A stretch of DNA of 64,000 nt from Williamsia sp. 1138 (GTDB lineage: Bacteria > Actinomycetota > Actinomycetes > Mycobacteriales > Mycobacteriaceae). Position numbers and translations under genes: made by a program. This document shows, piece after piece, positions 58,268 through 64,000 of the stretch (within the stretch, counting starts at the first letter, position 1; every line of letters begins with the position of its first letter). The notes under the pieces are model-generated. The model was not told the DNA's origin. It saw nothing but the letters and a program-made list of their open reading frames with translations, and searched no databases. The DNA is taken from assembly GCF_002095435.2 (NCBI RefSeq), contig NZ_MJEJ02000051.1, positions 1 through 64,000 of the forward strand, in the 5' to 3' direction.

Positions 58268-59530
58268 TCACGCCGCCGGCCGGAGAATCGGCGGCGGCAG
58301 CTCCACCCCGAGCGACCGGGCGAGGTGGTAACCGGTCTCCGCGCACTTATTGATCACGCCGGGCGGTATCCCGCGCGTCAGCGCGTCGTTGTAGAGGGTC
58401 GCCATCGAGTACCCCGGGCTGGCCGCGAGCGCCAAGTCGAAGGCCGTACCTGCCATCGCTCCGTTGCCGTGCACGTAATGGACGAACCCCAGAAGGGTCG
58501 CGGCAGCTGCCTGGCCTCGTCCGCGCAGCCGCCGGGCAGCCTGCGTGAACAGGTACTCGGCGTCAGACCACAGGTCGGTCACCGCGAGCGACACGAGCGC
58601 ATCACGCACATAGAGTTCGCGGAGAGCCTTGTCGAGGCGCTGGAGGTCGCCGCAATCGAGATCGCCGCAGCCGCGCGCGACCAGGTCCAGGACGAACTCC
58701 AGGTCGGACCGCTCTTGGATTCGACGCACCTGCTCGACCAGCAGGTGCAGCGGAACACGCCCGGCACCCGTGCAGGCGTCGTGCAAGACTGCCGGATCGA
58801 TCGTGCTCTGATCGACCGATCCCGACATCGAGGCCACCTCATCGTCGTCCACGATGTCCGACCACTCGTCCGCGGCGGCCCCGGTCGGTGTCGACTCGAG
58901 CAGTTCGGTGTATCGACGGTCGTCCGTCGCCGAGATCTCGTACGCATCACACTCGGTTGCCGCACAGTGAGGCAGTGGCGAGAGGTTCTCGACCATCTCT
59001 TCCCGGGTCATCAGGACACGCCGCCCGCCGGCCACCGCCCGCGCTATGGCCACCGGGCTGATCATCGGATCACCCACGACGCCGTCGGCAATCCGATCCG
59101 ATTCGATCACCTCGGACCGGCGGTCCCACAGCGTGATCCACGGGCTACCGAGAGTGATCGCCGATGTCCAGAAGGCACCGTACAGCCCGCCCACGGCGAG
59201 TAGGTTGCGATCGATGATGGCCGCAAGGCGACGATAGGCCGGGCCGTGGGGGTCCATCCGATCATCGATGATCACGGCGACCACTCGCGCCGCTCTGTAG
59301 GACTCGCACACCCGAGCGAGGTGATCGATGACACCGAGCATCAGCTCGTTGGGTGTGCCGTCCGGTTCCAGTGTCAGGTCGTGACGCATCGTGGTGCCGA
59401 TCTCGTCGCCGTTGCCTTCGAAGGTGATCAACACCAGGGAACGCGCCGGGATGAAGCCGAGCAGAGCAGGTATGGCGGTGATCAGTGCCGCGGGGCCCGA
59501 TACCGAGGTTTCGAAGTTGTCAGATGTCAT
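58268..59530 (-). CDS. DUF4192 family protein
   Basis: The 420-residue protein belongs to the DUF4192 family, common in actinobacteria. Diagnostic segments are ALITAIPALLGFIPARSLVL, RVVAVIIDDRMDPHGPAYRR and LLGFVHYVHGNGAMAGTAFD near the C-terminus. The last part looks like helical repeats. Two cysteines lie in CAATECDAY and CTGAG, with another pair in GCGDLDCGDL. The function is unknown. ATG 59530 precedes the conserved start. It has no operon partner. Confidence 0.9.
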   Translation of the reverse strand: MTSDNFETSVSGPAALITAIPALLGFIPARSLVLITFEGNGDEIGTTMRHDLTLEPDGTPNELMLGVIDHLARVCESYRAARVVAVIIDDRMDPHGPAYRRLAAIIDRNLLAVGGLYGAFWTSAITLGSPWITLWDRRSEVIESDRIADGVVGDPMISPVAIARAVAGGRRVLMTREEMVENLSPLPHCAATECDAYEISATDDRRYTELLESTPTGAAADEWSDIVDDDEVASMSGSVDQSTIDPAVLHDACTGAGRVPLHLLVEQVRRIQERSDLEFVLDLVARGCGDLDCGDLQRLDKALRELYVRDALVSLAVTDLWSDAEYLFTQAARRLRGRGQAAAATLLGFVHYVHGNGAMAGTAFDLALAASPGYSMATLYNDALTRGIPPGVINKCAETGYHLARSLGVELPPPILRPAA

Positions 59531-59627
59531 GCACCGATGTTCGGTCGCGCTTCAGCCGGCAGTCGGGGCCGGATGAGCCGAATCGGGGAGTTGTCCACCG
59601 TTTCGAGCTCTATCCACAGGCGGGCGC

Positions 59628-60335
59628 TCAGCCGCGGGACCGAGACAGTGCTGTGGTGTATAGCTGGTCGAGTGCCATGCCGTCGGGCGGCCGCTGCCCC
59701 GATGCGACATAGGTGACATAGACCCGGATGCCGTCGTTCTGACCGACCAGCGCAGTCATCGTCTGGGTCATCGAACCTGAGGACGTGACCCGCCGGAACG
59801 CCAGCGACTCCTCCGATTGCGCGGGCGAAGACGGCAGAACCGTCGTTGTCACAGTCGCTTTCGCGCCCTCGGTGTCGGTTGTGTAGGTGGGGCACCTCTC
59901 CAGGTCCGCCTGCAATTCCGCCAGCGGCGTGTCCACCAGAACCGTCACCGCGGACAGCGCGCCGGCGTTGGCACCGGCACCGGTGGCCACGAAAGCGATC
60001 GCGTCGCCGGAGTCAGATGAGAGTTGTCTCGGCGCGCAGGTCGGTGGGTCGACAGTCCCGCCCGCGGCCACGCCCGCGGTGTCGCCCAGCACAGCGCCCA
60101 GTTGTCCGCCGGTGACCTCCGTCGCGGAGTATCCGGCCGGGAAATCTGCGGGGGTGACCGAGCGCTCCCGGAGATCCCTCGACTGATCGGAGCTGTGAGG
60201 GCTCACCTCGGAGACGGGAGCGGCCGTCGGATCACCGTCGACCTCGGCTGTGCACCCACCGACGGCCAGCACAGCAGCAAACACCGCGACCGGTATCCAC
60301 CGGCGCCCGGTTCGCTCGACAAAGACCCGACTCAC
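59628..60335 (-). CDS. Secreted lipoprotein of unknown function
   Basis: The product of 235 residues has a signal peptide (RRWIPVAVFAAVLAVGGC) ending in the lipobox VGGC, so it should be anchored to the outer face of the membrane. The mature part resembles mycobacterial LppN/sensor-domain-like lipoproteins: SVTPADFPAGYSATEVTGGQ, a cysteine pair (DPPTCAPRQL and DLERCPTYTT) and an end with ALDQLYTTALSRS. No catalytic residues are seen. GTG 60335 starts just before the basic residues of the signal. It is divergent from the SPFH gene. Confidence 0.8.
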   Translation of the reverse strand: MSRVFVERTGRRWIPVAVFAAVLAVGGCTAEVDGDPTAAPVSEVSPHSSDQSRDLRERSVTPADFPAGYSATEVTGGQLGAVLGDTAGVAAGGTVDPPTCAPRQLSSDSGDAIAFVATGAGANAGALSAVTVLVDTPLAELQADLERCPTYTTDTEGAKATVTTTVLPSSPAQSEESLAFRRVTSSGSMTQTMTALVGQNDGIRVYVTYVASGQRPPDGMALDQLYTTALSRSRG

Positions 60336-60475
60336 GTGACCACTCTCCCATCGCGAGCAGGCGATGTCGCCGTGCGACACGGCGAGTGTCACTAGACTGG
60401 TCTCTGGCTGGATGCTTCACATCTGCCTTCTTCAGACACCGCGATCACGCGACGCCGCTAGGGAGAACACCGAAC

Positions 60476-61618
60476 ATGGGGATCATCGGCAAGATCAAGG
60501 GTGAACTCGTCGACATCATCGAATGGATCGACGATTCGCGCTCGACGTTGGCATGGCGTTTTCCGCGCTACAACAACGAGATCAAGAACGAGGCCGAACT
60601 CATCGTTCGTGAAGGTCAGCAGGCTGTTTTCGTCTATCGCGGGCAGCTCGCAGATCGCTTCGGACCCGGCCATTACACGCTGACGTCGGAGAACCTCCCG
60701 ATCCTGAGCACCCTGCAGGGCTGGAAGCACGGATTCAACAGCCCGTTCCGGTCCGAGGTGTATTTCATCAACACCCGCCCGGTGACCGATCTACGCTGGG
60801 GCACCGCCAATCCCGTGACCGTCCGCGACCCGGATTTCACGATGGTGCAGGTTCGTGCCAACGGTTTGTGTGTCGTTCGGGTGGCTGATCCTGAGATATT
60901 TCTGCGAGAGGTCATCGGCACCGACAGCGCAGTCGACGTGGACGAGATCTCTGAACTCCTGCGACGGGTCATCACTCTCGCGTTCTCGGACATGATCATG
61001 GAGACTCGCCTGGGTGTCATCGACCTCCAGGGTCGCCAGGTGGAGTTGTCCGACAAGCTCCGTGCGTTCGTATCCGAGCGCGTCGACGACGAGTTCGGAC
61101 TGGCGATCGATTCGATCACCATGAACATCTCACTCCCGGACGAGATCACGTCCGCGATGACCCGCGGCGTCGCCCGGGGTGTCGAGGAGGGAGGGTTTCT
61201 CAACAACGTCGGCGATCTGGGTCGCTATCAGCAGGGGAAGGCGGCCGACGCGATGCTCGCGGCCGCTCAGAATCCCGGCGGCGGCGCCATGGGCGACATG
61301 ATGTCCGCCGGGATGGGCGTCGCCTTGGGCAGTCAGATGGCTGGGCAGTTCGGCCAAGCAGGACAAGGGCAGCCCGCCCCTGCTGCAGGTCCCCCGCCGC
61401 TGCCCGGAGCCGCGACGTTCCACATCGACAGCGGTGGCCGGCCTGCGGGTCCGTTCACCATCGCCCAACTGCAGGGGGCAGCGACCTCGGGGCAATTCAC
61501 GGGCGCCACGCTGGTGTGGAGTCAAGGTATGCCCGGCTGGGTGCAGGCGTCGTCCGTGCCGGCCCTGGCGGGACTCTTCGCCACCCCTCCTCCGATTCCC
61601 ACGACTCCCACCACCTAG
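60476..61618 (+). CDS. SPFH-domain (virion core-like, YdjI-type) protein with C-terminal GYF_2 domain
   Basis: The 380-residue protein has an SPFH/flotillin-like domain (about 30-250): LIVREGQQAVFVYRGQLADR, GHYTLTSENLPILSTLQGWK and a region ending VDDEFGLAIDSITMNISLPD. A glycine/methionine-rich linker is followed by a GYF_2 domain (ATFHIDSGGRPAGPFTIAQL ending in GMPGWVQASSV). Related Bacillus YdjI recruits partners to membrane stress sites. It heads a three-gene operon with the zinc-ribbon membrane protein four bases downstream. ATG 60476 starts the conserved MGIIGKIKGEL. An adaptor role is inference. Confidence 0.9.
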   Translation: MGIIGKIKGELVDIIEWIDDSRSTLAWRFPRYNNEIKNEAELIVREGQQAVFVYRGQLADRFGPGHYTLTSENLPILSTLQGWKHGFNSPFRSEVYFINTRPVTDLRWGTANPVTVRDPDFTMVQVRANGLCVVRVADPEIFLREVIGTDSAVDVDEISELLRRVITLAFSDMIMETRLGVIDLQGRQVELSDKLRAFVSERVDDEFGLAIDSITMNISLPDEITSAMTRGVARGVEEGGFLNNVGDLGRYQQGKAADAMLAAAQNPGGGAMGDMMSAGMGVALGSQMAGQFGQAGQGQPAPAAGPPPLPGAATFHIDSGGRPAGPFTIAQLQGAATSGQFTGATLVWSQGMPGWVQASSVPALAGLFATPPPIPTTPTT

Positions 61619-61622
61619 GCCG

Positions 61623-62834
61623 ATGAACGATTCGCACAACCCGCCGCCCCTGCCCGGGGATTCGGCCGGATCCCCACCACCCTTGCCTCCGATGCCGCCA
61701 CCGCCCGCTGCGTCCGACCCGGAACGGGCACTGTTTCAGGTCACCGAGCAGACCCGCACCTACCCCTGTGACAGCTGCGGGGCACAGCTGGTGTTCGATC
61801 CGACGACGCAGAATCTGTTGTGTCCCAGCTGTGGTCGCTCGCACGCCATCATCCTCGATCCCACGCGCCGGGTCGTGGAGCACGATCTGGCCTCGACGAT
61901 GACCCAATTGCGGGGCTTGCTCGCCGCGGCACCCCCGGCGACGGCACCGGATGCCGAGCGCGAAATCGTTTGCCAGAGTTGCGGGGGCAGAACGACATTC
62001 ACCGGCACGCTGACGGCAACCCGATGCCCGTACTGCGCCACGCCCATTCAGCGCGACGACATCCACGCAGCCCCCACGAGGCTTCCGGTCGACGGGATAC
62101 TGCCGTTCCAGGTCGATGACGCACGCGGTCGGGAGGTGATCGAGCACTGGATCAACAGCAGGTGGTTCGCTCCGACCGAATTCAAGAAGTACCGGGAACT
62201 CGGTTCGTTCTCCAGCCTCTACGCGGCCTACTTCACCTACGACGCGGACACGACCACCTCGTACACGGGGATGCGCGGGGACAACTACACGGTGACCACG
62301 GGCAGTGGAGACAACCGGCGCACCGAGACCCGCACCCGCTGGAGTCACCGGTCGGGTGTGGTGGGCAACAATTTCGATGACGTTGCGGTCCTGGCCAACA
62401 CCGGATTCGACACCGACCGGGTCCACGAACTCGAACCGTGGCCCACCGGGCAGGCAACCCCGTTCAGTCCGGAGTTCGTTGCAGGCCATCTGTGCCGAAC
62501 CTACGATCTGGACGCTGATCAGTGCTTCCCGGTGGCCCAGTCCAGAATCGATGCCGGTATCGACGCTGCCATCCGCCGCGACATCGGCGGTGACCATCAA
62601 CGGATCAACAACAAGGACACCCGCTACAACTCGCTGACGTTCAAACACGTGTTGCTGCCCATCTGGTTGCTGACCGTCGTGTACGCGGGTACGCCGTTCC
62701 AGGTGTTCATCAACGGCGTCACGGGCGAGGTGCAAGGGCAACGGCCGTGGAGCAAGGTCAAGATCGCGTTCGCGGTACTGGCAGCGCTGATCGTGATCAT
62801 CGCGATCGTGGCGGCGTGGGCAGCGTGGGCGTGA
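61623..62834 (+). CDS. Zinc-ribbon protein with a C-terminal membrane helix (YdjG-like)
   Basis: The 403-residue protein starts with a proline-rich head (PPPLPGDSAGSPPPLPPMPP), followed by two zinc ribbons (YPCDSCGAQLV with LLCPSCGRS, and VCQSCGGRTTF with RCPYCATPI). A conserved domain follows (YAAYFTYDADTTTSYTGMRG, CRTYDLDADQCFPVAQSR). The C-terminus has one membrane helix (KIAFAVLAALIVIIAIVAAW). Such proteins are often mislabelled as PriA-like helicases; no helicase motif is present. The layout resembles Bacillus YdjG, which works with a SPFH partner. ATG 61623 lies four bases after the SPFH stop. Confidence 0.88.
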   Translation: MNDSHNPPPLPGDSAGSPPPLPPMPPPPAASDPERALFQVTEQTRTYPCDSCGAQLVFDPTTQNLLCPSCGRSHAIILDPTRRVVEHDLASTMTQLRGLLAAAPPATAPDAEREIVCQSCGGRTTFTGTLTATRCPYCATPIQRDDIHAAPTRLPVDGILPFQVDDARGREVIEHWINSRWFAPTEFKKYRELGSFSSLYAAYFTYDADTTTSYTGMRGDNYTVTTGSGDNRRTETRTRWSHRSGVVGNNFDDVAVLANTGFDTDRVHELEPWPTGQATPFSPEFVAGHLCRTYDLDADQCFPVAQSRIDAGIDAAIRRDIGGDHQRINNKDTRYNSLTFKHVLLPIWLLTVVYAGTPFQVFINGVTGEVQGQRPWSKVKIAFAVLAALIVIIAIVAAWAAWA

Positions 62835-63307
62835 CCACCGTCGTCGTCCTGCTGGTGATCGTGGCCGGCCTTGCCGCTGCCGGTGGTGTGTTCGTGATGA
62901 CCAGACGTATCCGCGAGGGTGCGCGGCGTGCGAACGAACTCATCCCGGGTCAGCCGACCAACGCCCCCGAATCGTGGTCCGGTTCCCACGACCCGGAGGC
63001 GCGGCTGCACCGGCGCATGCGGGATGCGTTGTCGCTGTTGCGTTCGGACCCGAAAGCGGACTACGACGGCGGCAGGATCGACGCCAGGGTGCGTCTCGAG
63101 ATCGCTGCGACCGAGTTGGACAACCGGCTGGTGACCGCGTCGAAGTCGCCTCAGCGAGTGCGGGACCCGATCATCGCGCAGGCAGGAGACGCAGTGACCG
63201 AACTCGAGAACCTCGCGGCCGAGATCTCCGGTGGTGCGGACCTGCAACTCCCGCGGGTCGACGCAGTCGTCGGCCTCCTGACGACGCGCCCACAGCTCGA
63301 CGGATAG
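62831..63307 (+). CDS. Small membrane-anchored helical protein, third gene of the SPFH operon
   Basis: The 158-residue protein has an N-terminal membrane helix (TTVVVLLVIVAGLAAAGGVF) and a helical soluble domain with many charged residues (RRIREGARRANELI, RMRDALSLLRSDPKADYDGG). It is not recognised. GTG 62831 overlaps the stop of the zinc-ribbon gene (GTGA), so all three genes of the operon are coupled. It may take the place of the third partner (YdjH-like) of the Bacillus complex, but it lacks a recognisable TPM domain. A 60-bp palindrome follows the stop. Confidence 0.78.
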   Translation: MTTVVVLLVIVAGLAAAGGVFVMTRRIREGARRANELIPGQPTNAPESWSGSHDPEARLHRRMRDALSLLRSDPKADYDGGRIDARVRLEIAATELDNRLVTASKSPQRVRDPIIAQAGDAVTELENLAAEISGGADLQLPRVDAVVGLLTTRPQLDG

Positions 63308-63314
63308 CCGCTCG

Positions 63315-63374
63315 CCCACCCGAATTCGCACCACCCACCAGCAATTGCGGGTGGGTGGTGCGAATTCGGGTGGG
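63315..63374. terminator. 60-bp palindrome with 25-bp perfect arms between convergent genes
   Basis: The arm 63315-63339 is exactly complementary to 63350-63374. It contains CCGAATTCGCACCACCCACC. The ten-base loop holds GCAATTGC, itself a palindrome. No T-run follows. Position between two convergent genes suggests a bidirectional terminator, but the stem is unusually long and perfect. Confidence 0.7.
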
Positions 63375-63389
63375 TGGACCGGCGGAGCG

Positions 63390-64000
63390 TCAGCTCCCGC
63401 GTTTGATCCATTCCTCCAGGTGCGGTGACTCCTCGCCGACTGCTGTCGAGTCGCCGTGCCCGGTGTTGACTTTCGTCTCGGCGGGCAGGTTGAAGATCTT
63501 GGTCTGGATGGATTCGATGATGGTCGGGAACGAGGAGAACGAACGCCCGGTCGCGCCGGGACCGCCGGAGAACAGGGTGTCGCCGCTGAACAGGACGCCG
63601 AGTTCGGGCGCGTAGATCGAGCACGATCCGGGCGAGTGTCCCGGGGTGTTGATGATGACGAGATCGGCGCCGCCGACGGTGATCTTCTGTCCGTCCTCGA
63701 GCTCGCTGGGGGCGATGTCGGGGTGGGTCTGGTCCCAGAGCATGCGGTCGCCCGGGTGCAGGAGCATCGGGGCGTCGAGGCGTTGCGACAGCTCCGGCGC
63801 GACGGTGACGTGGTCGTTGTGGCCGTGCGTCAGTAGGACAGCCTTCACGGTGCGGCCCGCGACGGCGTCGATGATCGGGGTCGCCGAGTGGGCGGCGTCG
63901 ATGATCACGACCTCGGAGTCGTCGCCGATGAGCCAGATGTTGTTGTCGACGTCCCAGGTTCCGCCGTCGAGGCTGAATTGGCCGGAGGTGACGACGTTCT
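63390..64000 (-). CDS. Metallo-beta-lactamase-fold hydrolase (5' end outside window)
   Basis: About 203 codons are visible. The fold shows WLIGDDSEVVIIDAAH, the zinc motif LLTHGHNDHVTVAPEL (HxHxDH), the histidine in IINTPGHSPGSC, the aspartate in LFSGDTLFSGGPGATG and the last histidine in NTGHGDSTAVG. This is the glyoxalase II-like branch, often hydroxyacylglutathione-type or mycothiol-linked hydrolases in this order; the substrate is not clear. The start lies beyond base 64000. The C-terminal HLEEWIKRGS is complete. Confidence 0.93.
   Translation of the reverse strand, partial: NVVTSGQFSLDGGTWDVDNNIWLIGDDSEVVIIDAAHSATPIIDAVAGRTVKAVLLTHGHNDHVTVAPELSQRLDAPMLLHPGDRMLWDQTHPDIAPSELEDGQKITVGGADLVIINTPGHSPGSCSIYAPELGVLFSGDTLFSGGPGATGRSFSSFPTIIESIQTKIFNLPAETKVNTGHGDSTAVGEESPHLEEWIKRGS

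Noticed and set aside
62825-62830. Earlier GTG as start of the third SPFH-operon gene
   Set aside because: GTG 62831 overlaps the upstream stop exactly (GTGA) and begins directly at the membrane helix.
1-64000. Insertion sequences, CRISPR arrays and rRNA genes
   Set aside because: No transposase motifs, terminal repeats with target duplications, repeat-spacer arrays or rRNA sequence were seen.

Overview
The window is high-GC DNA from an actinobacterium of the order Mycobacteriales, probably a Gordonia-like genus. This rests on the phosphatidylinositol mannoside operon, an AftC-type arabinan transferase, Cei, IdeR, the HemE/HemY/HemQ coproporphyrin-type haem genes and the order of the genes. 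From about 1 to 7 kb and from 12.6 kb to the sigB/ideR area, that order follows, with rearrangements, the region of the Mycobacterium tuberculosis chromosome that runs from snzP/pdxS through hemE, dxs, ceoBC, dut and sigA to sigB and ideR. It is a chromosomal core region. I see no insertion sequence, prophage, CRISPR array or rRNA operon.

Layout. 0-7.5 kb (minus): thrS, a HIT-family Ap4A phosphorylase, pgsA, the PIM acyltransferase, pimA, a LemA-like membrane protein and pdxS (cut by the window edge). 7.5-10 kb (minus): two overlapping acyl-CoA dehydrogenases. 10-12 kb: a DUF2461 protein and a two-gene unit made of a serine-recombinase relative that lacks its nucleophile plus an orphan protein. 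11.9-12.5 kb: four tRNAs, Val(CAC) on minus and Gly(GCC), Cys(GCA), Val(GAC) on plus. 12.6-18.2 kb: a small orphan, a GNAT acetyltransferase, zapE, a RibD-like reductase, a secreted hydrolase-like lipoprotein and aftC. 18.2-25.4 kb: hemQ, hemY, hemE, a DUF3000 protein, rnd and dxs. 25.5-30.4 kb: a TrmA-family RNA methyltransferase, a KimA-like APC transporter and the TrkA pair ceoB/ceoC. 30.4-35.8 kb: the conserved chain DUF3159, OB-fold, hydrolase, DUF3710, dut, DUF3093, DUF4193 and cei. 35.8-39.2 kb: suhB, ppgK and sigA. 39.2-47.6 kb is less conserved: a monoacylglycerol-lipase-like hydrolase, a DUF5685 protein with an extreme cysteine tail, a two-component system, DUF952, an EamA exporter, a DUF7455 protein and a helicase. 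47.6-58.3 kb: a BrkB-like protein, DUF3039, DUF3099, a methyltransferase, sigB, an acetylation/deacetylation pair (GNAT-acyl-CoA synthetase and acuC), ideR and galE. 58.3-64 kb: DUF4192, a lipoprotein, a three-gene SPFH/zinc-ribbon membrane module and a metallo-beta-lactamase-fold hydrolase cut by the window edge.

Regulation visible in the sequence. Many genes have a TANNNT -10 hexamer 6-7 bases before the start codon, which predicts leaderless transcripts. In the dut/DUF3093 gap two such -10 elements facing opposite ways overlap. sigB has a GGAAC-N18-GTT promoter of the SigH/SigE type. Several convergent gene pairs are separated by strong hairpins, the largest being a 60-bp palindrome with 25-bp arms at 63315-63374. 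A 34-35 bp repeat family occurs as tandem pairs in two divergent intergenic regions.

The most unusual items are the recombinase relative lacking its nucleophile with its inverted repeat and orphan partner (10.9-11.9 kb), the DUF5685 protein ending in nine cysteines within 14 residues, the SPFH/GYF plus zinc-ribbon plus coiled membrane trio (60.5-63.3 kb), and the reversible-acylation pair beside sigB and ideR. Functions are inferred from motifs and remembered family features; no database search was possible.
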